Shown: positions 41,275-52,184 of the stretch, in pieces | Layout: each line of letters begins with the position of its first letter | How positions within the stretch are numbered: the stretch's first letter is position 1 | Assembly: GCA_937949945.1 (NCBI GenBank) | Contig: CALFEQ010000136.1 | Coordinates: 1-64,000, forward strand | Source of the DNA: an uncultured Myxococcales bacterium | GTDB lineage: Bacteria; Myxococcota_A; Polyangia; Polyangiales; Polyangiaceae | Direction: 5' to 3' | DNA length: 64,000 nucleotides | Notes under the pieces: model-generated | Told to the model about the DNA's origin: nothing | Database searches by the model: none | The model's input: only the letters and a program-made list of their open reading frames with translations | Position numbers and translations under genes: made by a program

Positions 41275-44145
41275 ATGGACCGAGAGTCGATCGAGGATCT
41301 CTTCGCGCGGTGGCAGCAGAACCCGGACACCGCGCGGACGGTGGCGCTATGCGAAGCCCTGCGAGACGGACGTCGCCCCGATCTCGTCGAGATCGTGGGC
41401 AGCCATGCGTCCCGTCAGCTCGACGTCGTAGCGCTGCTCGCCGCTGCACGGATGTACACGGACGCGGGCCGTCTCGACGACGCCCAGAGCGTGCTCCTCT
41501 CCGCCGGCCGCATCGCGCCTCGGGAAGCCGACGTCTATCGATGGCTCGGCGAGGTCCTCCTCCGGAGGGGCGACGCGGAGCGCGCCGAGAAGGTCCTGCA
41601 GAAAGCGGTGGAGTTCGGCTCCGGCGAAGTGGCCAAGACGCTGCTCGAACGCGCCCGGGCGCTCGTCCCCGTCCAGCACACGTCCGGACAGCACGCCGTC
41701 GCCGCGGCGGTCGCGGCGGCGAGCTCGCCCCGACTGCCTGCGACGAAGAGCGATCCCGAGGTGACGGTCCCGCGCCGCGATCCGGTGCACGCCGTCCCCG
41801 CCGATCCCGAGGACGACATCGAGACGGCGATCCGCGAAGACGACGACGTGAGGGCCGCGATCGAGGCTGCGCTCGCGCCGCTGTCGTCGTCGCCGGTGCT
41901 CGCCGCTGGACCGGGACCGGCCGTACCCCCGCCCGACGACCAGATCTTCACGACGCCGACGCGCGGGCTCTCCTTCGACATCCAGACCACGCGCGACAAC
42001 GACATCCGCTCGCACGGCATCGCGCCCGACGTCTCGGACGTGACGACCCTGCCGGGCGAGCCGCGTGCGGCGAATGCCGCGACCGCGGGCTTCGGCGCAC
42101 CCGCGAGCCCGCGCAGCGGCGACTCCGATCGATCGCTGCGGGCTCGAGCGGAGGCCGATCGCCCCGTCAACCCGTTGCTGCTCAAGTCGCTCGAGCGACC
42201 GCCGGCGCAGCTCGGCGGTGCCGTCGTCCCCGAGCCGCGCGACGTGCTCGACGCGCTGCAGATCGCCGGCATCTACGAGCCCGACGTCCTCGCGGGACCG
42301 CAGCTCTTCGAGTGGACGAGACCGGAGAAGGTCCGGCGGTGGTTCCACGCGTACACGCTCATCGGCCTCGCCGTCCTCCTCGTGGGCGTGGGGATAGGCA
42401 CGTACTTCTACGTGATGAACCAGCGGGCGAAGGCGCACGTCGAGGCCGAGCAGCTCCTCGCCGCGGTCGATGGCGATCTCCGCGCCGGCGAGGCCGCGCG
42501 GCTCGCCGACGCCGAAAAGTCGATCGCGAGAGCCTTCGAGCTCGAGTCGCGATCGCCGCACGCCGCGCTGACCTGGCTGCACGAGCGTGCCGCCGTCGGC
42601 TTGCTCAAGGGCGGCGCCGATCTCGCGTTCGAGGACGCGGTGCAGCGCGCCAAGGTGGTCGGCGTCGAGGAGAAGAAGTTCGCGTTCGCGCACGTCGCGT
42701 CGTTCCTCTTCCAGGGCGACACCGCCGGCGCCGCCGCGACCGTCGCGAAGTGGGACTCGGCCGCCCAAGACGACGCATGGTTCCAGCTCCTCGCCGGCGC
42801 GACGTTCGAGCGCGCAGGCGATCCTCGCGCCCTCGAGCGCTACGCCGCCGCGGTGAAGCTCGATCCGGAGCTCGTCATCGCGCAGGTACGTCTCGCGCGG
42901 GCGATGGCCGTCGACGGCGATCATCGGCAGGCGGCCGCGCTCGCGAAGGACTTCCGCACGCGACATCCCACGCGCACGGAGGGCCCCGCGCTCGTCGTGC
43001 TCGCGTGGACGCGCGATCCGCTCCGCGGCGAGCCGCCGGCCGAGCTCGCGGCCGTCACGGAGCACGGCGACGCGCTCCCGGTCTCGCTCCGCGCCGTCCC
43101 GCACGCCGCGCGGGCGCTCCTCGCGCTCCAACGCGGCGCGCTCGACGAGGCGAGACCGTCGGTTCAGAAGGGCCTCGACGTCGTCGACACGCCCGGCATG
43201 GCCGCCTGGCTCGGCAGCATCGCGCTCGTGATGGGCGACGAGAACCTCGCGCGCAAGGCGGCGCTCGCGGCCGTCTCCTTCTCGGCGGTCTATCCTCCGG
43301 CGCGCGTGCTCGCCGCTCGCGTCGCGCTCCTCGGCGCGCGCCTCGACGAGGCGCTCAAGGCGGTCGAGGACCTCCCCCCGACCGCGCTCGACGTCGCCAT
43401 CGTGACGGCGGCCGCCTCGTACGAGAAGCTCGACGGCGAGCGCATGTCACGTGCGCTCGACGCCCTACCCGACGAAGCGAAGAGCGTCCCCTTCGCCGTT
43501 CCGCTCGTCCGCGGCCAGGCGCTGCTCGCAGGCCAGCTCAAGAGCCTGACGAACGACAAGGTCCTCGACATGGCGGACGACGAGGCCCCGTGGGCCGACC
43601 TCGTCGCGATGGATTGGGCGCTCGACGCCGGAGACCTCGAGCTCGCGAGGAAGATCGCCGCGCAGTGGCAAGGCGAGCCGCGTGCCCTTCGCGCGATCCG
43701 TCTCGCCCGCCTGGCCCGTTACGAGGGCAGGCTCGAAGACGCGGACAAGTTCAGCCGCATCGCCCTCGAGAGCGGCACGATCACGATGCGCGCCCTCACC
43801 GAGCGCGTCTTCACGCTCGTCGCAGCGAAGCGCGACGCCGACGCCCTCGCCCTGTTCAAGACCTACCCGAACGTCGGCGGCCCTCTCTCGAAGTGGCTCC
43901 GCGCCTACGCCACTGCCGCCCACGGCAAAGCCGACGAGGCCCGCGCGATCGTCTCGCAGGAAGATCCGCCGCCCGCCGCCGCCCCGATCACGGCGAGGAT
44001 CATCGCGGCCGCTGCCTACGGCGCGATGAAGGACGTCCGGCACGGCAAGGAGTACACGCTGCCGATCGTGCAGGCGGGGTTCGCCAATCCGGATGTCGCC
44101 TTCGCTGCCGAGAAGCTCGGAGTGAAGGCTGCACGCCGCAGGTGA
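41275..44145 (+). CDS. Large TPR-repeat membrane protein
   Basis: A 956-residue protein. Residues 1-125 hold TPR-like helices (DVVALLAAARMYTDAGRLDD...DVYRWLGEVLLRRGDAERAE). A disordered Pro/Ala/Asp-rich section follows (about 130-340). One membrane span (YTLIGLAVLLVGVGIGTYFY, about 360-380) comes next, and then about 570 residues of continuous TPR-type helices on the other side of the membrane. TPRs scaffold protein complexes. The topology (N-terminal TPR cytoplasmic, C-terminal array probably periplasmic) suggests that it links cytoplasmic and envelope partners. No enzyme signature. It stands alone with its own promoter-like sequence. Specific partners are unknown. Confidence 0.85.
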   Translation: MDRESIEDLFARWQQNPDTARTVALCEALRDGRRPDLVEIVGSHASRQLDVVALLAAARMYTDAGRLDDAQSVLLSAGRIAPREADVYRWLGEVLLRRGDAERAEKVLQKAVEFGSGEVAKTLLERARALVPVQHTSGQHAVAAAVAAASSPRLPATKSDPEVTVPRRDPVHAVPADPEDDIETAIREDDDVRAAIEAALAPLSSSPVLAAGPGPAVPPPDDQIFTTPTRGLSFDIQTTRDNDIRSHGIAPDVSDVTTLPGEPRAANAATAGFGAPASPRSGDSDRSLRARAEADRPVNPLLLKSLERPPAQLGGAVVPEPRDVLDALQIAGIYEPDVLAGPQLFEWTRPEKVRRWFHAYTLIGLAVLLVGVGIGTYFYVMNQRAKAHVEAEQLLAAVDGDLRAGEAARLADAEKSIARAFELESRSPHAALTWLHERAAVGLLKGGADLAFEDAVQRAKVVGVEEKKFAFAHVASFLFQGDTAGAAATVAKWDSAAQDDAWFQLLAGATFERAGDPRALERYAAAVKLDPELVIAQVRLARAMAVDGDHRQAAALAKDFRTRHPTRTEGPALVVLAWTRDPLRGEPPAELAAVTEHGDALPVSLRAVPHAARALLALQRGALDEARPSVQKGLDVVDTPGMAAWLGSIALVMGDENLARKAALAAVSFSAVYPPARVLAARVALLGARLDEALKAVEDLPPTALDVAIVTAAASYEKLDGERMSRALDALPDEAKSVPFAVPLVRGQALLAGQLKSLTNDKVLDMADDEAPWADLVAMDWALDAGDLELARKIAAQWQGEPRALRAIRLARLARYEGRLEDADKFSRIALESGTITMRALTERVFTLVAAKRDADALALFKTYPNVGGPLSKWLRAYATAAHGKADEARAIVSQEDPPPAAAPITARIIAAAAYGAMKDVRHGKEYTLPIVQAGFANPDVAFAAEKLGVKAARRR

Positions 44146-44162
44146 CCTGCTGCCTCTGGCAG

Positions 44163-44176
44163 TCCTCAGTCCTCAG
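44163..44176. repeat. Two copies of TCCTCAG heptamer
   Basis: Two exact units of TCCTCAG, the complement of CTGAGGA. They lie 17 bases after the stop of the TPR gene. Confidence 0.8.
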
Positions 44177-44359
44177 CGATTTGCCTTCGTTCGACCTGTC
44201 AGCATCCGGCAGTGCTGGCGTCGGTACGACGATGGCGCGAGCATCCTCTTACCATTCGCCGAGGCGCTGGCGGCTCGCCGGGGAGGCTCGAACGCCTGAG
44301 CGCGCGGCTCCGCCGCGGCGGGAAGTAGCGATTCGGCCTCGGCAGGCCCTCCGGAGACC

Positions 44360-44390
44360 GGGACCTCGCGCGAAGAGCGGGCGAGGTCCC
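44360..44390. terminator. 10-pair hairpin between convergent genes
   Basis: GGGACCTCGC and GCGAGGTCCC pair perfectly across an 11-base loop in the 292-base gap between the convergent stops at 44145 and 44438. It probably ends transcription from either side. There is no T run. No gene is seen in this gap. Confidence 0.5.
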
Positions 44391-44437
44391 GTCGCCGGTC
44401 GAGCAGCCTGCGGTGAAGCCGTCAGCCGATCCGTCTC

Positions 44438-44812
44438 TCAGCGGGGGAGCGCACCGTCTTGGTAGAGCCCGAGGAGGTGCCCCTCAGGGTCTTTGAACGT
44501 CACGGACCAGCCGCCAGGAGCCTCGGTCACCGGGGTGACGAGCTCGACGCCCGCCGCGGCGAGAGATGCGACCATGGCATCGATCCCGCCTTTGGAGAGG
44601 CCGAAGACGACCTGGGGAGTCTCCCCGCGCGGCGCGTCGCCGGCGAAGAACACGAGCTCGATGTCGCCGGGCAGGCGAGCCTGGAGATAACCGCCTTCGA
44701 AGTCGGTCACCTCGAACGCAAGACCGAGGGTCTCGGAGTAGAAGCGGTGCGTGCGGACGAGGTCCTTGACCGTGTAGACGATGGCAAGGTTCTTGATCTG
44801 ACCGTTCAGCAT
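44438..44812 (-). CDS. Glyoxalase/bleomycin-resistance-fold (VOC) protein
   Basis: A 124-residue protein of the VOC superfamily, with two beta-alpha-beta-beta-beta halves: IYTVKDLVRTHRFYSETLGL, LARLPGDIEL-like strand and VTEAPGGWSVTFKDPEGHLL. VOC metal sites (His, Glu) are often conserved; here a Glu is at the end of FKDPEGH. The first half lacks the usual opening His, so metal-dependent catalysis is not assured, and the substrate is not known. ATG 44812 overlaps the stop of the upstream sigma-factor gene by seven bases, so the two are translationally coupled. AAAGGAAAG precedes the start. Confidence 0.87.
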   Translation of the reverse strand: MLNGQIKNLAIVYTVKDLVRTHRFYSETLGLAFEVTDFEGGYLQARLPGDIELVFFAGDAPRGETPQVVFGLSKGGIDAMVASLAAAGVELVTPVTEAPGGWSVTFKDPEGHLLGLYQDGALPR

Positions 44813-45492
44813 GACTTTCCTTTCGCGGGCGTCCGGTCGTTCACTGCCGACGCCGCGCCGGAAGTTGCCGGCCACGGGCTGGGCGTGAGCACCTCGGTGA
44901 AGATCAGACCGTGACCGTCCGGATCGCTCGCCGCCAGCATCCGTCGCGCCTGCCCGTCTTCGCCGGATACGACCGCCAGCCGACGGAGCAGTCCGACCTG
45001 GCTCCGGCGTAGTCGAGGACGAGGCAAAATCGTCTTCCCGAGCTCGGGGCGAACGAAGGGCCCCTTCTCCCGCAACGCCTGGAATCGTTTGCGCAGCGCT
45101 GCATCACTCACACCGAGCACGTAACGGAGCTCGGGCTTCTCGAGCCCCGAGAGCAGCAGGAGCAGCGTCGTACGCAGCGCCGGCGGCAGCGCCGACACCG
45201 GGGCGCCCTCGGCGAAAGCGTTCTCGGCCTCGACGTCGCCGCTCTCGAAGCGATCGCTCGCGGCGCGCGCCTCACGAGCGCGGCGCCGTCCGGCGCTACG
45301 GGCCAGGAAGGCGCTGTGTCGTCGGACGGCACCGTGGAGGCCGCGGAGAAACGCTTCGCCGTCGATGGGAAGCCCACGCCGCAAGGCGGACAGGAGGATG
45401 TCGTGGGCGAGGTCCTCGACTTCGTGGGCCACTCGGCTGTAGCGCCGCGACACGTCGACCAGAGCCTCTCGGATCGCACGCACGGTGGGCAT
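44806..45492 (-). CDS. ECF-like RNA polymerase sigma factor
   Basis: This 228-residue protein looks like a sigma-70-family protein of the extracytoplasmic-function class. Region 2 reads ALVDVSRRYSRVAHEVEDLA, HDILLSALRRG and FLRGLHGAVRRHSAFLA. Region 4 reads LPPALRTTLLLLLSGLEKPE, LRYVLGVSDAALRKRFQAL (helix-turn-helix). The C-terminal 60 residues (GLLRRLAVVSGEDGQARRML onward) are an extra tail, so it may belong to an atypical ECF class with a C-terminal extension. ATG 45492 is chosen; ATG 45513 is possible and neither has a strong ribosome-binding site. There is no anti-sigma gene nearby. The VOC gene overlaps its end and is the best candidate partner. Confidence 0.75.
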   Translation of the reverse strand: MPTVRAIREALVDVSRRYSRVAHEVEDLAHDILLSALRRGLPIDGEAFLRGLHGAVRRHSAFLARSAGRRRAREARAASDRFESGDVEAENAFAEGAPVSALPPALRTTLLLLLSGLEKPELRYVLGVSDAALRKRFQALREKGPFVRPELGKTILPRPRLRRSQVGLLRRLAVVSGEDGQARRMLAASDPDGHGLIFTEVLTPSPWPATSGAASAVNDRTPAKGKSC

Positions 45493-45583
45493 CGTCGGTC
45501 TCGGCCTGAGCATGAACCCGCGGCTGCGTGCGGAGCGCGCTCCGTACGCCCGGAGTCCCCGACCTGCGCAGCGCCGCACGCGC

Positions 45584-46717
45584 TCAGCGGTACGGCTGAC
45601 GCTGCGGGGGCGCGATCATCCCCGCCTTTCCGGCATGGGCCTCGATCATCGTCCGGAGCTCGTCGGGCTCCGTCGACTGGTTGAGCGCCTGCTCGAGCGT
45701 GATGAAGCGGCGGAGGTAGAGGCTCAGGAGCGACTGGTTGAGCGTCATCATCCCGAACTTCTCCTGGCCGACCTGCATCTGGCCGTAGATCTGGTGGACC
45801 TTGTTCTCGCGGATCAGGTTTCGGATGGCCGCGTTCGGGATCAGGATCTCCATCGCGAGGCAGCGGCCCGGTGCGCCGGCGCGCGGGAGGAGCTGCTGCG
45901 TGATGATGCCCTGGATGACGAACGACAGCTTGTTGCGGATCTGATCCTGCTGGTGCGGCGGGAAGACGTCGATGATGCGGTTGATCGTCGAGACCGCCGA
46001 GTTCGTGTGGAGCGTGGCGAAGACGAGGTGACCGGTCTCGGCGATCGTCAGCGCCGCCTCGATCGTCTCGAGGTCGCGCATCTCGCCGATGAGCACGACG
46101 TCGGGGTCCTGGCGGAGGACGTAACGGAGCGCGCCCTTGAAGGACTGGGTGTCCTGCCCGACCTCGCGCTGGTTCACGACCGCCAGCTTGTGCGGGTGCA
46201 GGTACTCGATCGGGTCCTCGATCGTCAGGATGTGGACGCGCTGCTCGGAGTTGATCTTGTCGATGATCGACGCGAGCGTCGTCGACTTGCCCGAGCCCGT
46301 CGGTCCCGTCACCAGCACGAGCCCGCTCGGCTTGTTCGCGATGTCCGCGATGACCGGCGGCAGCCCGAGCTCCTCGAAGGACAGGATCTTGAACGGGATG
46401 GTGCGGATCGCTCCGGCGACGGCCCCGCGCTGGAGGAAGATGTTCGCGCGGAAGCGCGAGAGGTTCTTCACGCCGAAGGAGAGATCGAGCTCGCTCTCCT
46501 TCTCGAAGTGGATCTTCTGCTCCTCGGTCATGACCGAGTAGCAGAGCTGCTTCGTGTCGACGGGAGTGAGCGGCGGAAGCTTCAGCGGAATGATTTCACC
46601 GTCGATGCGGAGCAACGGCGGGGCACCCGCGGTGATGTGCATGTCGCTCGCGCCCTTCTCCACCATCGCCTTCAGGAGCTGATGGAGATTCACTCGAACG
46701 TCTCCGCTCTGCGTCAT
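45584..46717 (-). CDS. pilT: Type IV pilus retraction ATPase
   Basis: Powers retraction of type IV pili and so twitching or S-motility in the inner-membrane motor. It has 377 residues. The N-terminal domain is MVEKGASDMHITAGAPPLLR, the Walker A motif is GPTGSGKST (near 137), the Asp box is LTIEDPIEYLH, Walker B is VVLIGEMRDLETI, and the His box is TLHTNSA. The C-terminal PilT signature AIRNLIRENKVHQIYGQMQV is present, distinguishing it from PilB. pilB lies on the same strand 961 bases upstream, separated by an opposite-strand lipoprotein gene. pilC is not nearby. Confidence 0.96.
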   Translation of the reverse strand: MTQSGDVRVNLHQLLKAMVEKGASDMHITAGAPPLLRIDGEIIPLKLPPLTPVDTKQLCYSVMTEEQKIHFEKESELDLSFGVKNLSRFRANIFLQRGAVAGAIRTIPFKILSFEELGLPPVIADIANKPSGLVLVTGPTGSGKSTTLASIIDKINSEQRVHILTIEDPIEYLHPHKLAVVNQREVGQDTQSFKGALRYVLRQDPDVVLIGEMRDLETIEAALTIAETGHLVFATLHTNSAVSTINRIIDVFPPHQQDQIRNKLSFVIQGIITQQLLPRAGAPGRCLAMEILIPNAAIRNLIRENKVHQIYGQMQVGQEKFGMMTLNQSLLSLYLRRFITLEQALNQSTEPDELRTMIEAHAGKAGMIAPPQRQPYR

Positions 46718-46865
46718 CGCGTTGCCCTTTCCGACTCCCCCAAGACCATGCCTCTAGCTTGCAAGACTATCAGCGTCCTCGCGTGGTGGGCGAGTACGGA
46801 CGTGACGGCAGAGGCCCGGCCGGCGGCCCGCATCTCGTCTCGCTGCCCGCAGCCCGCACGCTACG

Positions 46866-47663
46866 ATGGGGAGGATGCGCCGATCCGGTATCCTCGTCGG
46901 CATCGTCGCGCTCGCATGCTCCGCGGCATGCACGTTGGCGCTCGACCTGGACGGCCTGTCGCGACCGGAGGCCGCCGACGGCCAGGCCCCCGCGCCTGTC
47001 GTCGACTCGGGCGCCACGACCGACGCCCCGGACAGCGACGCGAGCGACGCGAGCGACGCGAGCCCGCTCTGCGGCGCACCGAACACGCATTTCTGCAGCG
47101 ACTTCGACGGCGTCGAGCTCTCTTCGCTTCCCCTCACCGTGCGCAACGGCACCATCACGCTGGACTCGATGGTCTCGCGCTCTCCGCCGACCTCCCTCGT
47201 CGCCGCCACCGAGCCACCGAGCACGGGCCTGACGTACGCAGGCCTGGACGTCCGGCCCGGACGCGCCGCCGCGACCTTGCACGTCGCCGCCGATCTGCTC
47301 GTCCTCGACAACGTGAACGATTACGTCGAGGTGATCGCCGTCCTCTACTCTTCCGGCAGCTCCTCGTGCGACATCTACGTCATCCTGCAGGACGGCGAGT
47401 GGCGGGGGAACGCCGGCTGTCCCGCCCGCGACAACGCCGTCCGGATCGCCCCCGCCCCCATGGGCGAGTGGAGTCACGTGGAGGTCGACGTCGATGGCGT
47501 GGGCGGCACGGTCACGATGACCGTCGGGAGCGCAAAGCTGGACCTCCCGCTCGGCGCGTCGTTCGCAGACAGCGACCTGCGCGTCTTCGCGCCCATCTAC
47601 TGGGCGAGAGAGGGGGGCGGGAAGACGCGCATCGCCCTCGACAACTTCGTCGTCCGCGACTGA
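46866..47663 (+). CDS. LamG/lectin-like lipoprotein
   Basis: A 265-residue lipoprotein with leader RRSGILVGIVALACSAAC (Cys near 22), a low-complexity Asp/Ala/Ser linker (DAPDSDASDASDASP), and a jelly-roll-like domain of about 190 residues containing FCSDFDGVELSSLPLTV, AATLHVAADLLV and KTRIALDNFVVRD, resembling LamG or concanavalin-like sugar-binding folds. Myxobacteria have many such surface lipoproteins. It lies between pilB and pilT on the opposite strand, so it is not part of their operon. The ATG at 46866 is used; an ATG at 46875 would be shorter by three residues. Confidence 0.8.
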   Translation: MGRMRRSGILVGIVALACSAACTLALDLDGLSRPEAADGQAPAPVVDSGATTDAPDSDASDASDASPLCGAPNTHFCSDFDGVELSSLPLTVRNGTITLDSMVSRSPPTSLVAATEPPSTGLTYAGLDVRPGRAAATLHVAADLLVLDNVNDYVEVIAVLYSSGSSSCDIYVILQDGEWRGNAGCPARDNAVRIAPAPMGEWSHVEVDVDGVGGTVTMTVGSAKLDLPLGASFADSDLRVFAPIYWAREGGGKTRIALDNFVVRD

Positions 47664-47678
47664 CGCGAGCCCGACGGG

Positions 47679-49385
<1,707 letters not shown>

Positions 49386-49644
49386 CGACGTTCTTTTCTT
49401 CCGGCCCCACGGGCCGGGTGAGTTCCTTGGCCGGCTCAGGGTGCACCGCATCCTCGAGCGACCGAATGCTAAGCGTCGGTGATGCTGCAAAATACGTCAA
49501 CGACTCGTGCGCACGGGCGCCCGCACCGCGTCTTCGCGCACATGTACCGACCTCGCGCCGGCGCCGCGGCAGGAGGCGCCCGCGTCTCGTCTCGTCGGGC
49601 CTCGGAACGGCGCTCGGAGTAGAGTGGTTGCCCGGGTTCGGCCG

Positions 49645-50814
49645 ATGGCTCTCTTCGACAGGTGGTTCGGCAAAGGACGCGTCCTCGCCCAGGCGCGCGC
49701 CGCCGAGCTGCGTGGCGATCTCGTCAAAGCGGCTGAGCTCTTCGGGGAGGCGGGCGAGGACGAGGAGGTCGCCCGCGTGATGACGTTGCGCGGCGACGCC
49801 GAGATCGACGCCCGCACGCGCCTCCAGCTCTACACGCAGGCGGCCAAGCTCGCCCCGGAAGGAACCGAGACGAACCGGACCGCGCGTCTCAAACGCGCCG
49901 AGCTCTTGCTCGCGCTCGCCGGAGACACCGCCGTCAGCGCCGTGGCGCGCCACGAGGTGATGGAGGCGGCGCGGGACCTCGAGGCCATCAACGAGCCGCT
50001 CAAGGCCGCCGAGGCTTACGCCCGCGCGGGCGACAAGGAAGGAGAAGCGCGCGCTCTCCAGGCCGCCGGCGACGTCGAGCGCCTCGAGTTCCTGCTCGCC
50101 GCCGAGCAGAGCAAGGAGCGAAGCTCGCGCGCGCGCGACCAGCGGACGAAGGACGTCGAGCTGATGATCGAGTGCGGCAAGCGCCGAGAGGCGCTGGAGG
50201 CGCTCGAAGATCTCCTGCGATCGGAGGAGGACGCCTCGCTCCGGCAGCGCGCGAACACGCTCCGCGCGCGACGCGTGGTCGCGCCGATCATCACCCTCGA
50301 GGCGCTCGGCGAGCGCTGGACGCTCGTCCTCGGCGACGAGGTCGTCCTCGGCCGCACCGACGGCGCGATCAAGGTCTCCTCGAACGCGGTCAGCCGGCGG
50401 CACCTCCGCATCGCGCGCGAGGGCTCGGCCGTCATCGTCCGCGATCTGGAGAGCCGCAACGGGACGCACCTGCGAGGCATCCGGCTCGCCGGGCCGCTGG
50501 AGGTCGGCGAGGGCCTCGAGCTCAAGCTCGGCAAGGAGGTGCCGATCCGGATCGCGCCGAGCAAGCGGCTCGAGGGAGCCATCGAGATCGAGGTCGCCGG
50601 CGAGAGGTACTACGCGTCCCTCGGCCCCACGCACACGCCGATCCCCGGCCTCGACCTCGCGACCGGTCCCGACGGGTGGGTGGAGCTCGTCGCGAGCGGC
50701 GCGCGCGTGTTCGCCGGTGACGTGGAGCTCGTCCCACGCGCTACGCTCCTCGTCGGAGACGCCGTCTCGACGAAGCGCGGAACGGAGCCGATGCTGCGCG
50801 TGATCGGCACCTGA
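49645..50814 (+). CDS. TPR-like and FHA-domain protein
   Basis: A 389-residue cytoplasmic protein. Residues 1-210 are helical and repeat-like (AQARAAELRGDLVKAAELFG, AEAYARAGDKEGEARALQAA). The FHA domain (about 215-305) has VVLGRTDGAIKV, SRRHLRI and SRNGTHLRG, including the phosphothreonine-binding Ser-x-x-His and Asn residues. A beta-rich region of about 80 residues follows. It is 30 bases upstream of a Ser/Thr kinase, so the FHA domain probably reads that kinase's autophosphorylation. This matches FHA adaptor proteins. The target of the pair is unknown. ATG 49645 is the start of recognisable sequence. Confidence 0.85.
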   Translation: MALFDRWFGKGRVLAQARAAELRGDLVKAAELFGEAGEDEEVARVMTLRGDAEIDARTRLQLYTQAAKLAPEGTETNRTARLKRAELLLALAGDTAVSAVARHEVMEAARDLEAINEPLKAAEAYARAGDKEGEARALQAAGDVERLEFLLAAEQSKERSSRARDQRTKDVELMIECGKRREALEALEDLLRSEEDASLRQRANTLRARRVVAPIITLEALGERWTLVLGDEVVLGRTDGAIKVSSNAVSRRHLRIAREGSAVIVRDLESRNGTHLRGIRLAGPLEVGEGLELKLGKEVPIRIAPSKRLEGAIEIEVAGERYYASLGPTHTPIPGLDLATGPDGWVELVASGARVFAGDVELVPRATLLVGDAVSTKRGTEPMLRVIGT

Positions 50815-50844
50815 CGAAACCGGACGAGGGAGAGACGCCGAGGG

Positions 50845-52080
50845 ATGGGCTTCTGGGATCTGTTCAGGAGGAAGCCTGCGGAGCGGCCCGGCGAGCGCAC
50901 GGAGCCCGCGAGCGCTTCACCCGAAGGGCCCACGGCCGCGCCGATGCCGAAGGAGCTCGCGCGTCTGCTCGCGGTCGGCCTGCCGGGCGGCCCGACGGAC
51001 GACGAGGCGCTCGCCGCGTTCGAGGCCCTGCGATCGACGCCCGACGAGGCGCGCATGGTCGACGAGCTCGCGCGCACGGCGCAGATCCGCAAGCTCCCCG
51101 ATCCGCTGCTCCTCGCGCTGGGCGCGACGCTCCTCGATCGCGGGGAGCCCGAAGGCGCGACGCGCGTGCTGCAAGGCGCGTCCTCGTCGCCCGCGCTCGT
51201 CCTCCTCGCGGACCTCGCCGAGCGACGCGGCGACCTGCCGACGGCGCTCTCGCTCATCGAGCGCGTGCTGCTGCGTGATCTCGATCATCCCGGCGCGCGC
51301 GAGCGTCACAAGCGATGGCGCGCCAAGCTCGGGTTCGATCTCGAGCAGAAGCCGGTCGCCGCGGGCGCGACGGTGGTCGCGCGCGAGCCCGACGCCCCGT
51401 ACGACCTGTTGCGCGAGGTCGGACGCGGCGGCGCCGCCGCGGTGTATCAGGCCGTCGACCGCGACCTCGGCCGTCACGTGGCGCTCAAGGTCTATCACCA
51501 GCCGGAGCGCGATCGTCATCAGCTCGCGCACGAGGCGCGCGTCGCGGTGCGCCTCGAAGGTCCGGGGATCGTCCGTGTCTTCGACGTCGATCCGAACCAC
51601 GGCTGGATCGCCCTCGAGTGGGCGCCCGAGGGCGCGTTGCGCGATCGCATCCGTGGTCGAGAGGTGCACAAGCTCTTGCCGATCGAGCGCTGGGCCGTGC
51701 CGCTCGCGCACGCCCTCGCGCGCGTGCATGCGGCCGGATGGGTGCACCACGACGTCAAGCCGGCGAACGTGATCTTCGGGAGGAGCGGCGCTGCGATCCT
51801 CACCGACTTCGGCACCGCGCGCCGCATGGGCGAGCCGAGCCCTCCCGGCAGCCTCGGCTACGTCTCACCCGAACGTATGAAGGGCCGCGCCAGCGATCCG
51901 CGCGACGACGTCTACGGGTTCGGCCGCGTGCTCGAGGACGTCCTCGAGGTCGCCGGGGACCAGGCCGCCTCCGCGCGCTGGCGCCCGCTCGCCGCCGCCT
52001 GCACCGGCCCCGACGAGGGCCGACCGAGCGACGGCGCCGCGCTCGTCACGCGATTGCGGGTCGAGCTCGGAATGGGTTGA
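50845..52080 (+). CDS. Ser/Thr protein kinase with N-terminal helical region
   Basis: A 411-residue kinase. The first 170 residues are TPR-like (LLADLAERRGDLPTALSLIE). The kinase domain (about 184-410) has glycine loop VGRGGAAAVY, Lys 215 in VALKVY, catalytic loop HHDVKPANVI (near 301) and DFG near 320. The HRD motif is HHD here, which removes the Arg that normally contacts the activation-loop phosphate, so activation-loop phosphorylation may be dispensable. There is no membrane span. It follows an FHA protein by 30 bases and is likely its partner, in a shared operon. GAGGGAGAG lies upstream of ATG 50845. Confidence 0.9.
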   Translation: MGFWDLFRRKPAERPGERTEPASASPEGPTAAPMPKELARLLAVGLPGGPTDDEALAAFEALRSTPDEARMVDELARTAQIRKLPDPLLLALGATLLDRGEPEGATRVLQGASSSPALVLLADLAERRGDLPTALSLIERVLLRDLDHPGARERHKRWRAKLGFDLEQKPVAAGATVVAREPDAPYDLLREVGRGGAAAVYQAVDRDLGRHVALKVYHQPERDRHQLAHEARVAVRLEGPGIVRVFDVDPNHGWIALEWAPEGALRDRIRGREVHKLLPIERWAVPLAHALARVHAAGWVHHDVKPANVIFGRSGAAILTDFGTARRMGEPSPPGSLGYVSPERMKGRASDPRDDVYGFGRVLEDVLEVAGDQAASARWRPLAAACTGPDEGRPSDGAALVTRLRVELGMG

Positions 52081-52184
52081 CCGCTGCGGCATCCAATCGA
52101 GTGAACGCCTCGGCTCGACCGCCGGCCAGGGATCCGTTATAACGGATGCGCCTCCGGCGACCGCGCCGGGCCCCGAGGACGACG

